Assembly (NCBI RefSeq): GCF_026340975.1
Contig: NZ_JAPEOS010000003.1
Coordinates: 1,612,001-1,676,000, forward strand
Reading direction: 5' to 3'
Source: Streptomyces sp. NBC_01214
GTDB taxonomy: Bacteria > Actinomycetota > Actinomycetes > Streptomycetales > Streptomycetaceae
DNA length: 64,000 bases
Shown here one piece after another: positions 16,868-25,580 of this stretch (positions are counted from its first letter, which is position 1; each line of letters opens with the position of its first letter). A model generated the notes under the pieces. That model worked only from the letters and a program-made list of their open reading frames with translations. It made no database searches and was not told where the DNA came from. Made by a program: the position numbers and the translations under genes.

Positions 16868-17410
16868 GTACAGCCCAATGGGCCAGGATTGCTGCTGCTG
16901 CTGCTGCCGTCGTCGGACCGGACACAGAGGACACGTGGCCGCTGGCGGGATCACCGCCACGCTGCGGAACTGGGCCGCTGACGGCACTTGGGAGCGATCG
17001 TCCGCGCCCACCAAGACGCAGCCGGAGCTCGACAGAAGGGCTCTCGAGAACGACCCGCGCACCATGCCCCCATCCACCGCGCGGCCGACGGCCTCTGCCG
17101 GACCCTGACGTTCCACGTCACACGGGGGCAGGTGGGTGATGCATCCGCGTTCGACGAGGTGATGGCTGCAGCACCGGTGCCCCGGCAACTGCGCCGCCCC
17201 GCATCCGTCCCGAGACCGTGATCGCTGAGAAGGCCTACTCCTCCCACGCGATTCGGGCAGTCCTCCCACAGCCCGTCGACCAGATCGCCAAGCCGAAGCG
17301 GCGCGGCCAATCCGGCGTCCGGCCGCCCCGCAACGACAAGACCACCACCATGCACCTCGCCTGCCTCCGCCTCGCAGCCATCCTCATCTGGGCGGCGAGG
17401 TGCTCCGCGG
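16862..17410 (+). pseudogene. Decayed IS5-type transposase
   Basis: In shifting frames the plus strand gives pieces of one IS5-family transposase in order: TAQWARI, NWAADGTWER, VRAHQDAAGARQKGSRE, RGQVGDASAFDEVMAA, VIAEKAYSSHAIRAV, PQPVDQIAKPKRRGQ and AAILIWAAR. The DDE-bearing core is broken by deletions and frameshifts, and the C-terminal part jumps from the PPRND stretch to the last helix. No terminal repeats were identified. Confidence 0.75.
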
Positions 17411-17418
17411 GAAACGGC

Positions 17419-17916
17419 CTAGTGGAGGGTGAGGGTGTAGGCGAGGAGGGCGAGGGTGAGGGTGGTGAGGACGGTGCGCCAGGTGTTGGCGTTGTTCCAG
17501 GGGGCTTCGTAGGTGGTGCGGGTGGTGTGGGTGGTTGTGGGGTCGGTGTGGTGTTCGGGGGGCCCGGCTTCTTCGAGGGCGTTGTTGAGGGGGATGTTGA
17601 TGCGGGCGGTGATGACCATGGCTGCGAGGCAGGTGGCGAGTGCGGCCGCGAGTGGGAGGAGGGCGTTCCGCGTGTCGGGGTCGGTGGCGTGGAGGATGAG
17701 GGCGATGGTGATGAAGAGGGGTGCGCCGAGGTAGGCGAGCATGAACCAGCCATTGAGGATGGCCTTGTTGATGTTCTGCATGGTTTCGATGGTGGTCTTG
17801 TCGGTGCTTCGGGCGAGGCCGGGCATGACGGCGACGGTGAATGCGTAGAAGAGGCCGCTGATGAGTCCGGCGGTGATGGTTGCGGCGATCAGGATTAAGG
17901 TTCGTGCGATTTCCAC
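17419..17916 (-). CDS. DUF1772 (anthrone oxygenase-like) membrane protein
   Basis: The 165-residue protein has four predicted membrane helices: residues ~5-30, ~55-75, ~85-105 and ~145-165. The N-terminal ISGLFYAFTVAVMPGL and the central NKAILNGWF and ARINIPLNNAL match the DUF1772 family, which includes fungal anthrone oxygenases and many bacterial proteins of unknown role. AGGA lies 6-7 nt before the GTG at 17916. It is divergent from the acyl-CoA synthetase, with a perfect 20-bp palindrome between them that may bind a shared regulator. Confidence 0.82.
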   Translation of the reverse strand: MEIARTLILIAATITAGLISGLFYAFTVAVMPGLARSTDKTTIETMQNINKAILNGWFMLAYLGAPLFITIALILHATDPDTRNALLPLAAALATCLAAMVITARINIPLNNALEEAGPPEHHTDPTTTHTTRTTYEAPWNNANTWRTVLTTLTLALLAYTLTLH

Positions 17917-18043
17917 GTGGTTCCTTTCCGTGGTCTTCCGGTAGGTGCCTCCGGGCCGTGGGGGCCGTGCGGTGCCCTGTCGGGCCGGGGCGGCAGGTTG
18001 CCCGTTCCAGGACCGGGCCCTGGGCGGTGCTGGGTCGTGGCTG

Positions 18044-18063
18044 GCGACCGTCGCGACGGTCGC
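18044..18063. promoter_or_regulatory. Perfect 20-bp palindrome in a divergent promoter region
   Basis: GCGACCGTCGCGACGGTCGC equals its own reverse complement and lies between divergent start codons at 17916 and 18269. A third related 9-mer follows directly. Its size and symmetry fit a dimeric TetR- or GntR-type operator, although no regulator gene adjoins. Confidence 0.5.
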
Positions 18064-18268
18064 GACCGTGCAGGGCCGTGCGAGGGCCGGCGGGGCGTGC
18101 TGTGCAGGGCCGTGCGGTGCCGGGCCTGGCGGTTGTGCCGGGCGGGGTGTGCCGGGTCGTGCCGTGCGGTGGTATGGGGTGTGGCTGATCATAAGGGCGG
18201 AGTGGTGTGTGTGGCCCTGTGGTGTGGTGAGGTTGTCTCTTCCTGTTGTTGTTCTTGGGGGTGTTGTT

Positions 18269-19648
18269 GTGCTGACTGCTCTTACCGGGGTTTTCGGGGA
18301 CCGTGCGGATGCCGTCTCAGTCGCGGGTCGTGCCGCGTCGTACGAGGACGTTCTGGGTGCGGCGGGGGCGGTGGCCGCGGATCTTGCCGGGTGGGGGCCG
18401 GTTCCGGCGTTCGCGGTGACCGCGACTGCTTCGTTGGAGACGGTGGCCGCGGTGGTGGGCGGTCTGCTGGCGGGCGTGCCCTGTGTGCCGGTACCGCCTG
18501 ACGCGGGGCCGGTGGAGCGCGACCACATCCTGCGGGATTCGGGTGCCCGGCTGCTGGAGGTGGATTTCGCCCGCCGTGCGCCGTCGCCCGGTGCCCTACC
18601 GGCGGCGGGTGCGACGGGGCTGGGGGATCCGGCGTTGATTCTGTACACGTCGGGGACGACCGGTGTGCCCAAGGGCGTGGTGCTGAGCAGGGGGGCGATC
18701 ATCGCGGACCTGGACGCGCTGGCCGGGGCATGGGAATGGACCGCGCAGGACGTTCTCGTGCACGGGCTGCCGTTGTTCCATGTCCATGGGCTGGTGCTGG
18801 GCGTGCTCGGGGCTCTACGGACGGGGAGCCGACTTGTGCATACGGGCCGGCCGACGCCGGAGGCGTACGCGGCGGCTGCGGCGGCGGGCGGGAGCCTGTA
18901 CTTCGGTGTGCCGACCGTGTGGTCGCGGATCGCGGCGGCGCCGGGTGCGGCGGCGGCACTGTCGGGGGCCCGGCTGCTGGTGTCCGGGAGCGCGGCGCTG
19001 CCGACTCCGGTCTTCCACGACCTGGAACGGCTGACGGGGCACAGGGTCGTGGAGCGGTACGGGATGACGGAGACGCTGATCACGGTGAGCGGGCGCGCGG
19101 GAGGTGAGGTGGCTCCCGGCACCGTCGGCACCGCGCTGGAGGGTGTCGCCACGCGGGTCGTGGCCGAGCCGGGCGCGGACATCGGTGAGCTCCAGGTGAA
19201 GGGGCCGACGCTGTTCTCGGGCTATCTTGGCCGGCCGGAGGCGACGGCGGCCGCGTACACGGAGGACGGATGGTTCCGTACGGGTGACATTGCGGCCGTT
19301 GACGGGGAGGGTGTGCACCGGATCGTGGGGCGTGCCTCCACCGACATGATCAAGTCCGGGGGGTACCGGATCGGGGCGGGCGAGGTGGAGAACGCGCTCC
19401 TGGACCATCCCCGGGTGCGGGAGGCAGCGGTGGTGGGTGTCCCGGATGCCGATCTGGGCCAGCGGATCGTGGCGTTCGTCGTGGCTGAGGGCGTCAGTGG
19501 CGGTGAGCTCACCGAATTCGTCGCGGCGCGCCTGTCGGTCCACAAGCGACCGCGTGAGGTCCGTTTCATCGAGGCGGTGCCGCGCAACGCCATGGGGAAG
19601 CCACAGAAACGGCTCCTGCTGGAGGGGGAGGAGCGGGACCGGTCCTGA
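18269..19648 (+). CDS. Acyl-CoA synthetase, malonyl-CoA synthetase (MatB)-like
   Basis: This ANL-family enzyme should adenylate a carboxylic acid with ATP and pass it to CoA. The P-loop LYTSGTTGVPKG is at 125-136, followed by RYGMTE, the hinge region GWFRTGD, the A8 loop STDMIKSGGYRIGAGEVE, and NAMGKPQK with the catalytic Lys444. Size (459 residues) and layout resemble MatB malonyl/methylmalonyl-CoA synthetases, but substrate is a guess. The GTG at 18269 is preferred because the protein then begins LTALTGVFGDRADAV, as in relatives; the open frame upstream to 17945 is Gly/Arg/Cys-rich and overlaps the palindrome. Confidence 0.88.
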   Translation: MLTALTGVFGDRADAVSVAGRAASYEDVLGAAGAVAADLAGWGPVPAFAVTATASLETVAAVVGGLLAGVPCVPVPPDAGPVERDHILRDSGARLLEVDFARRAPSPGALPAAGATGLGDPALILYTSGTTGVPKGVVLSRGAIIADLDALAGAWEWTAQDVLVHGLPLFHVHGLVLGVLGALRTGSRLVHTGRPTPEAYAAAAAAGGSLYFGVPTVWSRIAAAPGAAAALSGARLLVSGSAALPTPVFHDLERLTGHRVVERYGMTETLITVSGRAGGEVAPGTVGTALEGVATRVVAEPGADIGELQVKGPTLFSGYLGRPEATAAAYTEDGWFRTGDIAAVDGEGVHRIVGRASTDMIKSGGYRIGAGEVENALLDHPRVREAAVVGVPDADLGQRIVAFVVAEGVSGGELTEFVAARLSVHKRPREVRFIEAVPRNAMGKPQKRLLLEGEERDRS

Positions 19649-19891
19649 GGTCCGCACCGGGAGTGGACGGTTCCGTCCCGGCCGGTGTGTCCCCACCGCG
19701 CACGTCCACCCGGCGGAAAACGTCACCTCTGACACCACGCGAGAACTGCTCGTTGCGAACGTCGAGGACTACGACTACAGCAGGAACGTCGGTCTCAGGA
19801 GGGCGAGGGATAGAACCGACCACTAAAGGCTGGACTCGTGGTGTCGTGCCGTTGCTCATTTGGTTGTTGGTCAGGCTGTCTCCGCAAGGCA

Positions 19892-19925
19892 GCCGGTGAT
19901 GGATCAGCCTCGGCCGATCACCGGC
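19892..19925. terminator. Hairpin between convergent genes
   Basis: GCCGGTGAT (19892-19900) pairs with ATCACCGGC (19917-19925) around a 16-nt loop. It lies between the ends of the acyl-CoA synthetase and the dehydrogenase fusion gene. The rest of 19649-20030 shows no gene. Confidence 0.4.
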
Positions 19926-20030
19926 TCGATCCGCGGGACCATCTACCGTCGGCACTCGCCTCACCTCGCCGCGTCGCCCTGTGCGAAGCATCCGCCGCAG
20001 CCTGGGCCGTAAACCTTCGCTGACACTCTC

Positions 20031-21188
20031 TCAGGAATGGCGGTGGTACGCCTTGTTGGCGATGCGCCAGTCTTCGTCGACTCGGACCAACAAGAAGACG
20101 TCGGTGAACGTGTCCGTGCCGTGCGAGAGCGACATGGTGGCAGTCGCGACGGTGTCGTGGACATCGATGGTGTCGATGCGCCGAGACCGGGTCGGTTCGT
20201 CGGGGGCCGGCCGGCCGGGGAAGAGAGCGCAGTATTCGTCCAGGGGCCACGAGACGAATGTGCCGTCCCGGACTCCTTCGATGTGGGCTGTGGGCAGGAA
20301 CGCGCCCCGGAAGTGAGTCGGGTCGCCGGTGGAGTGTCCGCGGATGTAGGCGCGGAGCGGTTCGAGTACGGAGTCGTGCACGGCGGGGACCGTGGCGGCG
20401 ACAGCGATCTCGGACTCGGGGTCGGCAGGGGTGTCGGCCGGCATGACTGCGCTGCGAAGGGGGGTGTTCGGCGCGGCAGCCAGATGGGCCGTGTCATTGG
20501 CCAGCGCGCTGATGGCGAACTCAGCGGCGGCCGCGCCCGACTCACCTACGAGAAAAGGGCGTTGGCCGGATACGAGCCTGCCGAGCTGGCCGAGTTCGAG
20601 GACGTCCAGCGCCTGGGCGCGGGGAAGTCCGAGGGCGTCGGACTGCCGCAGCGAGTCGTGTAGCGCCGGTTCGGCGCCGGCGAGGCCGTGGTGGGCGATC
20701 AGCGCGAGCGAAGCGGCGGTGCAGGCGTCGTCGACGCGCCGCACGGTGCCCAGCGTTTCCAGAACCGGTCGTACTCGATCGAACGCGTCTTGGTGGGCAG
20801 CGGTGAAGATCTGGAGGGTGCCGGCGGAGGCAGCAGGTACAGAGCCGAACACGGCAGCGTGCACGTAGGACTTGCCGATGTGCCGGGCCAGTTCCGACGC
20901 CTCGGTCGGAGCGATCGTGCAGGTGTTCAGCACGATCGTGTCTGCTCGCAGCGAGCCACGGACGTCTTCGAGGACCTGCCGGCAGGCCGGACCGTCGAAC
21001 CAGGCCAGAATCACGAGGCCGGCCTTCGCCACGGCCTCGTGCGGATCGCCGGCCGTCTCGACGGCGCCCGACGTGTGCCCGGAGCGTGTCCAGCCGACGA
21101 CGTCCCAGTCCTTGCCAGCCAGTCGTGTTGCGATCGCGTCGCCCATGCGTCCCGAGCCAAGGACGGCGATCGTGTGCGGTGAGGTCAT
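20031..21188 (-). CDS. Dehydrogenase fused to an NTF2/SnoaL-like domain
   Basis: The first ~250 residues are a beta-hydroxyacid dehydrogenase/imine reductase-like NAD(P)-binding protein: the Rossmann loop GSGRMG at 11-16 and the segment VLNTCTIAPTEASELA fit the 6-phosphogluconate dehydrogenase-like fold. Residues ~259-385 form a separate unit resembling lumazine-binding/NTF2-like domains (DUF4440 relatives), with DGTFVSWPLDEYCALFPG and an ending VDEDWRIANKAYHRH. Fusions of these two are unusual; the second domain may bind a small molecule or hold a dimer together. The start is ATG at 21188 by position before the Rossmann fold; no clear ribosome binding site. A broken LysR gene lies divergently upstream. 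Confidence 0.78.
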   Translation of the reverse strand: MTSPHTIAVLGSGRMGDAIATRLAGKDWDVVGWTRSGHTSGAVETAGDPHEAVAKAGLVILAWFDGPACRQVLEDVRGSLRADTIVLNTCTIAPTEASELARHIGKSYVHAAVFGSVPAASAGTLQIFTAAHQDAFDRVRPVLETLGTVRRVDDACTAASLALIAHHGLAGAEPALHDSLRQSDALGLPRAQALDVLELGQLGRLVSGQRPFLVGESGAAAAEFAISALANDTAHLAAAPNTPLRSAVMPADTPADPESEIAVAATVPAVHDSVLEPLRAYIRGHSTGDPTHFRGAFLPTAHIEGVRDGTFVSWPLDEYCALFPGRPAPDEPTRSRRIDTIDVHDTVATATMSLSHGTDTFTDVFLLVRVDEDWRIANKAYHRHS

Positions 21189-21295
21189 GGGCGCCAGATT
21201 GGTGTACAGCGATAGCTGCGACAAGCGCAGAGATCGCAGGTCAGCCCTGCGCGATGCGCATACCTGCTGGTCATGCTGGTCCAAAGGAACTGACG

Positions 21296-21440
21296 ATGTG
21301 GCGAACCTTCGTGACCGTGTGTCGGATTGGATCGGATCGGTCGGGTCGCTGTCGGCGGCGGCTGCCGCGCTCAATTGCTCGCAGCCGGCCGGCTCTCGGC
21401 AGATCGCGAGACCGGAGCGACGGCTCGGCGCGGGTCCGGT
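21296..21440 (+). pseudogene. LysR-type regulator remnant (HTH only)
   Basis: Two overlapping frames together give a LysR N-terminus: RTFVTVCRIGS in one, then SLSAAAAALNCSQPAGSRQI and ARPERRLGAG in the other. A frameshift divides them and the effector domain is missing. It is divergent from the dehydrogenase fusion gene, the usual arrangement of a LysR gene and its target, so the pair may once have been regulator and target. Confidence 0.65.
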
Positions 21441-21489
21441 GCCGGTCGGCGAGGCGTTCCGGCGCCATGCTGACCGTTCCGGAATGTTC

Positions 21490-21744
21490 TACGGAGGCGT
21501 CGGAGGCGTCGAAGGCAGATGATGCCGCTGGTGCGCGTGACGGCGGGCGGGGTGCCATCGCGGTTGACGAGTTCGCTGGGTTGGTCGCGCCGGGCCACGC
21601 CCTTGCACAGCACGTAAGCGATGCCAGACAGTCCGACCAGGTCGGGCACCGGGAGCCTCCCGGGTGGCGGTGCCGCCGTTGGTGCACCAGCAACACCGGG
21701 GCCATCCGGTCCTTGAGATCGTCAGGGACGAGGTTCACTTTCAC
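21490..21744 (-). pseudogene. N-terminal scrap of an IS5-type transposase
   Basis: The minus strand gives VNLVPDDLKDRMAPVLL, RRHRHPGG, then in another frame PDLVGLSGIAYVLCKGVA and RRDQPSELV, the N-terminal helices of an IS5-group transposase. A frameshift lies near residue 30 and the catalytic part is absent. It abuts the LysR remnant and probably marks the insertion that broke it. Confidence 0.6.
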
Positions 21745-21806
21745 GCGCCTGCGGCTCGCCAGGGAAACTGATTGAGCACGCCGACCCAGATCGACAGACT
21801 TCCGGG

Positions 21807-22187
21807 ATGACCAACACTGGGGGCAAGGTCACTGACCAGGGGTGGGGCGGACCCTGGTACCGCGTCCGCACAGATCTGTTCCAGGCGTCCTTCCTTCCCA
21901 GGGTCGGCGAAGATCTGGATGCCGTCTGCAACATCGACGTAGAGGTGCGGCTGACGGCTGACGCGGACGACTCTCGCTGGAGCGCGACCGTGTTCACACT
22001 CGCCGAGGTCGAGCGGCTGATGGAGAGGTGGTCCCACACCGGCGAAGAGTTGGGCGGCAGTTTCTTCTGGTGTCCAGACGGACTGATCGTCCGGGAGCCC
22101 GGCATCGACAACATGACCCAGGTGCTCGTCGGCCTGCTCGAGACCGGAGAGTTCACTCAAATCCTTCAGCAACTCCACGACGAGTAG
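21807..22187 (+). CDS. Hypothetical protein, 126 residues
   Basis: It is a compact acidic protein without signal peptide or membrane segment. It contains LTADADDSRWSATVFTLAEV and a Trp/Cys-bearing SFFWCPDG. Composition and third-position GC support real coding. The arrangement resembles small DUF proteins that Streptomyces carries in accessory DNA, possibly immunity-like, but no family is recognised. It is followed by the DUF4259 gene on the same strand after ~130 bp. Confidence 0.65.
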   Translation: MTNTGGKVTDQGWGGPWYRVRTDLFQASFLPRVGEDLDAVCNIDVEVRLTADADDSRWSATVFTLAEVERLMERWSHTGEELGGSFFWCPDGLIVREPGIDNMTQVLVGLLETGEFTQILQQLHDE

Positions 22188-22315
22188 CCAGCGCCCCGTT
22201 CTGAGGGCGAAGGCTAGCTCCCGCGCCTCCACTTCACCGTCCCGGACAGCGCGGTCTCCGCTGTCAGTGCCCTCTGCCAGGATGCCCACATTCGGATCAC
22301 GAGTGGGAGAGACAC

Positions 22316-22747
22316 ATGGGGACGTGGGACGCCGGGCCCTTCGACAACGACACCGCGGCAGACTTCTGCGACGACCTCGATGAGGCGGCAGCAGGTGAAC
22401 GCGAGGGCATCGTCCGAGGCGCTCTCACTCGTGTGATCGACACCGCGAGCGGCTACCTCGAAGCACCCGAATCCGATCGAGCTGTAGCCGCGGCCGCCCT
22501 CGTTGCCGCACAATGCCCCGGCGGTGAGCCGGCCCATCCCGTCTACGGGCCGGAAGAGCCCCTTCCCGACGTCGTCGCCGGCCTGCGCGATCTCGCCCTC
22601 CAGGCCCTCGACCGGGTCATGACCGAGCCGTCCGAACTGATGGAGCTATGGGCGGGACCGGATGGGGCCCCCTGGCGTGCGAACATTCGCCGCCTGCAGA
22701 ACACGCTCCTGCCCAGTCTCCCAGGAGAGCAGCTCCGCCTGATCTGA
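22316..22747 (+). CDS. DUF4259 domain protein
   Basis: The opening MGTWDAGPFDNDTAADFCDD is the signature of DUF4259: short cytoplasmic proteins that begin GxWgxGpFdnDdAadf and continue as a helical bundle. The 143-residue length fits the family. Function is unknown; such proteins are often found near polymorphic toxin or accessory loci. GGGAG lies 7-8 nt before the ATG. Confidence 0.85.
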   Translation: MGTWDAGPFDNDTAADFCDDLDEAAAGEREGIVRGALTRVIDTASGYLEAPESDRAVAAAALVAAQCPGGEPAHPVYGPEEPLPDVVAGLRDLALQALDRVMTEPSELMELWAGPDGAPWRANIRRLQNTLLPSLPGEQLRLI

Positions 22748-22870
22748 CCACCCCGCGATCATCTCGGCTGCCGCTCGGTCATCACGCGGACAGGAAGCGG
22801 TCGTCAACGGCTTCGGGAGCTGTGGGACAGCCCAACTCGACTACGCCCGTGGGAATCCGGGAGATGACGG

Positions 22871-24013
22871 TCAGCCGTCGAACCGAGACCAGCGAATGTC
22901 GACCTCACCAAGCGGGCGCAGTGCGCTGCGGTGGTGGGCGCCGATCCAGACGTCGACCTCGTCCTCGTCCTCGTCGTGCCAGCCCGGTGACACGTGGGCG
23001 ATCACGCCGGGCCCGACGAGGAAGTCCTTCGGGGAGATGGGGGACAGGAACGGTCGTAGCGGCACGCGGTGCAAGCAGCTCTCCAGCCGGGGCAGCAACT
23101 GCCTGGGGAGGGCGCGGGCGAACGCTTTGTACGGTGCGGTCATCGAGGCCTCGTACAGCGAGAACTGCAGGAGGAATCCGCTCAGCGGCTCCTGTTCGGG
23201 GACCGGCTCGTCCTCCTCGGTGAGCCAGACCTCCGGGTCGGTGTCGGCGGCGTCGAGATCCCAGGGGATCGACCACTCCCATCCGCCCTGGTTCTCGGTG
23301 CCGAAGATCAGGCGCTCTGCGCGTTCGTCGGTCGTGAGTTCTGCCGGCGGTGCGAGAAAGTTCTGCCCTCCGAGGATCGCCGGGTGTTTCTCGGCGAGCC
23401 GGTAGAAGCCGGCCAGTGCCGGCGGAACGGAGCCGGGTATCGCGGCGGCGGGACGTGGTTCGGCCTTGTTGGGATACCAGCTGGTGACGAAGAGCTCCAC
23501 GGCCCTGCCGGGCTCGGTCTCCACATGGTCGAGCCAGCCGAGGCCCGGTAGGGCCGGCTGGGTGCCCGGGGGTCGGACCTTGTCCAACAGCTCACGGCTC
23601 AACGGCGGATCGATGCGCAGGTGGCAGCTGTAGAGCTCGCCGTCGGCCCACTTGCTCTGAGAGTGGCGAACGAGTCCGAGGTAGGTGCAGAGCTCGTCGA
23701 TCCGGACGAACAGGTGCACCGGGTGGCCGCGCTCCGGCCCGGTCGTGGTGAACGGCGCTGGCCCGGTCGTGGTGAACGGGGCTGGCTCGGTGAGTCTCGA
23801 TGCAGCCAGGTCAGGCGTGGGACCGTGCAGGCGGAACTCCTGGTCGTTCCATACGCCGCTGGCAGCCGGGTCGTCCACGACATGCGCAATGATCACGGTC
23901 GCCATCGTCCCGACGACGACCGTGGCTCCTCCCACGGCAGACGCGTGGAACTTCGTGCCTGCGAGGTCGAGCGCCACGCTCACATCGACCATGTCCGAAC
24001 GTGTCAGCGGCAT
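22871..24013 (-). CDS. Hypothetical cytoplasmic protein with internal duplication
   Basis: The 380-residue protein has no membrane segments. The C-terminal half contains WEWSIPWDLDAADTDPEVW and an acidic stretch EEDEPVPEQEP, a composition like SMI1/immunity-type proteins. The opening MPLTRSDMVDVSVALDL is followed by a beta-rich domain. A 24-bp tandem duplication (23736-23783) encodes PAPFTTTG twice near residue 80, apparently a recent in-frame slippage. The family is not recognised. Confidence 0.65.
   Translation of the reverse strand: MPLTRSDMVDVSVALDLAGTKFHASAVGGATVVVGTMATVIIAHVVDDPAASGVWNDQEFRLHGPTPDLAASRLTEPAPFTTTGPAPFTTTGPERGHPVHLFVRIDELCTYLGLVRHSQSKWADGELYSCHLRIDPPLSRELLDKVRPPGTQPALPGLGWLDHVETEPGRAVELFVTSWYPNKAEPRPAAAIPGSVPPALAGFYRLAEKHPAILGGQNFLAPPAELTTDERAERLIFGTENQGGWEWSIPWDLDAADTDPEVWLTEEDEPVPEQEPLSGFLLQFSLYEASMTAPYKAFARALPRQLLPRLESCLHRVPLRPFLSPISPKDFLVGPGVIAHVSPGWHDEDEDEVDVWIGAHHRSALRPLGEVDIRWSRFDG
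23736..23783 (-). repeat. In-frame 24-bp tandem duplication
   Basis: Two 24-bp units beginning GGCCCGGTCGTGGTGAACGG differ at a single base near the end. They encode the duplicated FTTTGPAP segment of the overlapping gene. Confidence 0.9.
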
Positions 24014-24059
24014 TCGTCGATTCTATCGAGGAAGCGATCACCTCAAGGATGGGAAGTGA

Positions 24060-24330
24060 TCTTCGACGGCTCGCGAAGCGTCCGCCGGTCCGCGGTACTC
24101 GTGGGCAGCCCTCCTGGTGGCCCTCGGTGCCGCGGCCGTGCCTCCGACAACGCCGGCGGCATCCGACGCTCTCGCAGATAGCGAAGGGCCCCGCGCCTCG
24201 ACTCGGGGAAAGGCCTGCGCCGGTACCGGCTACCGCACCGCAGTCATCGACCATGGCACCAGCCTCGGCATCGAGGTCGAAGTCGCCGGCCCCCTCCGCC
24301 ACCACGGGCCCCGTCGTGAACACATCAGAC
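24060..24330 (+). other. Gap with a possible secreted-protein scrap
   Basis: One plus-strand frame reads WAALLVALGAAAVPPTTPAA, like a signal peptide core, then GKACAGTGYRTAVIDHGTS, but has no start codon in a sensible place and no known family. It may be a decayed exported protein. Confidence 0.25.
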
Positions 24331-24333
24331 CTC

Positions 24334-24348
24334 TATAGGGTGGTGCAC
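24334..24348 (+). promoter_or_regulatory. Putative -10 box for a leaderless mRNA
   Basis: TATAGGGT lies directly upstream of GTG (24343) and ATG (24349) without a ribosome binding site; TAGGGT is 7 nt from the ATG. Confidence 0.35.
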
Positions 24349-24549
24349 ATGGCCGATGTCATCCCCACCAATTCGCAGGAAGAAGCCGCGCAAGGGCGCA
24401 TAGCTCTCTGGCTCACAGCAGAGGACCTTCGGTGGCTGGCGCGCCACTGTTGCTGCCCAGAAGACGCGTCACCCGACGAAAGGGACCGGTGTGGCCGCAT
24501 CCGATTCCGGGCGAGCGCCGCGCTGCACAAACACACCGACTCCGTCTGA
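24349..24549 (+). CDS. Small conserved Streptomyces-type protein, 66 residues
   Basis: The core WLTAEDLRWLARHCCCPED followed by RCGRIRFRASAALHK is a pattern I associate with small cytoplasmic Streptomyces proteins of about 65-75 residues and unknown function. Three adjacent cysteines plus His suggest metal binding or redox sensitivity, but this is conjecture. The start follows a TAGGGT box by 7 nt; GTG at 24343 is an alternative. Confidence 0.6.
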   Translation: MADVIPTNSQEEAAQGRIALWLTAEDLRWLARHCCCPEDASPDERDRCGRIRFRASAALHKHTDSV

Positions 24550-24875
24550 CGCTGCTCGACCCACTGCATTGAGCCTGCCGGGTTGCCGCTTCAGCAGGCG
24601 TGTGAACGCGGAGCGTGTCGGCCGCGGGCCACGTCCACCCCCGGTCTACGGTGGATCTACGGTCCAGCGCTGCGTCATCCCGAGCGTGCGTCCCGGTCGC
24701 GGTCGTCGAGGTCGTCGAGGTCGCCGAAGGAGCGGCCCCGTACGTCTTCACCTGCGAGGAGCGGCACATGAACCCGAAATCAAGGGTGACCGGTACGATC
24801 CGCGACGCCCGACGCCGTACGACCCTGACGGCACATGCGATCTGAGCTGCCACCGGGCTCGGGAGGCGATCGGCC
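24550..24875. other. Gap; possible short decayed frame
   Basis: A plus-strand frame (about 24615-24845) contains GAAPYVFTCEERHMNPKS, which resembles small Streptomyces proteins, preceded by a GTCGTCGAG repeat (24694-24730) that encodes alternating Val and Glu. It has no ribosome binding site. I see no secure gene. Confidence 0.3.
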
Positions 24876-25580
24876 GTGACCCGACAGAACACGTCCGACA
24901 CGGACCGTAGGAGCCCGAGCGAGCCGCATCCGCGATCTGCCGTCCGCACGGAGAGCCGCTGGCCGATGGCCGCAGCGGTCGTCGCTTCGGCGGTGCTCAC
25001 CCTGCTTCTGCCCGACGACCTGCGTCTTGGGCCCCGATGGGCGCTTCCCCTCGCCGAAGGCCTCCTGCTGGTGGCGCTGATCTCGGGAGACCCCGGTCGG
25101 ATCAGCCGCCGTTCCACCGTCTTGCGCTCAGTGGCGGTCGCCCTGGTCGTCGTGCTCGTGGGCAGCGCCATCTGGTCGACCATCCAGCTGATCGACGACC
25201 TCATCCACGGCGGACACGAGACCAACTCCGCCAATGCCCTCCTGCTGGCCGGCGGCAGCGTCTGGTCCTCCACCGTTCTCGCCTTCTCCCTGCTGTACTT
25301 CGAACTCGACAGCGGCGGGCCGGCCGCCCGGGCCCACCACATGCCCCCCACTCCAGCGCTCGCCTTTCCCCAGCAGCTCAGCCCCGAACTCAACGCCCCG
25401 CACTGGCGCCCCCACTACATCGACTACCTCTACCTCGGGTTCACCAATTCCACCGCACTGAGCCCCACCGACGTCATGCCGCTCGTCCCCTGGGCCAAGA
25501 GCGTCATGACCCTCCAGTCCGTCCTTTCGCTGATGATCCTGGGCCTCGTCGTCGCCAGGGCCGTGAACGTCCTGGCTTGA
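24876..25580 (+). CDS. Membrane protein, DUF1345-like
   Basis: The 234-residue protein has four or five membrane segments: residues ~30-46, ~52-70, ~82-105, ~122-145 and ~210-232. The ending, which includes FTNSTALSPTDVMPLVPWAK and then a hydrophobic MTLQSVLSLMILGLVVARAVNVL-type helix, resembles DUF1345 and the pore end of two-helix ion channel-like proteins. Function unknown. GGGAGG lies 9 nt before the GTG. Confidence 0.75.
   Translation: MTRQNTSDTDRRSPSEPHPRSAVRTESRWPMAAAVVASAVLTLLLPDDLRLGPRWALPLAEGLLLVALISGDPGRISRRSTVLRSVAVALVVVLVGSAIWSTIQLIDDLIHGGHETNSANALLLAGGSVWSSTVLAFSLLYFELDSGGPAARAHHMPPTPALAFPQQLSPELNAPHWRPHYIDYLYLGFTNSTALSPTDVMPLVPWAKSVMTLQSVLSLMILGLVVARAVNVLA

Noticed and set aside
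16409..17269. Minus-strand frame with a run of Gln near 16890
   Set aside because: The Gln run is the antisense of a GCTGCTGCT stretch in the IS5 remnant; no other coding evidence.
17945..18268. N-terminal extension of the acyl-CoA synthetase
   Set aside because: It is Gly/Arg/Cys-rich, lacks similarity to the ANL fold and would cover the divergent promoter palindrome.
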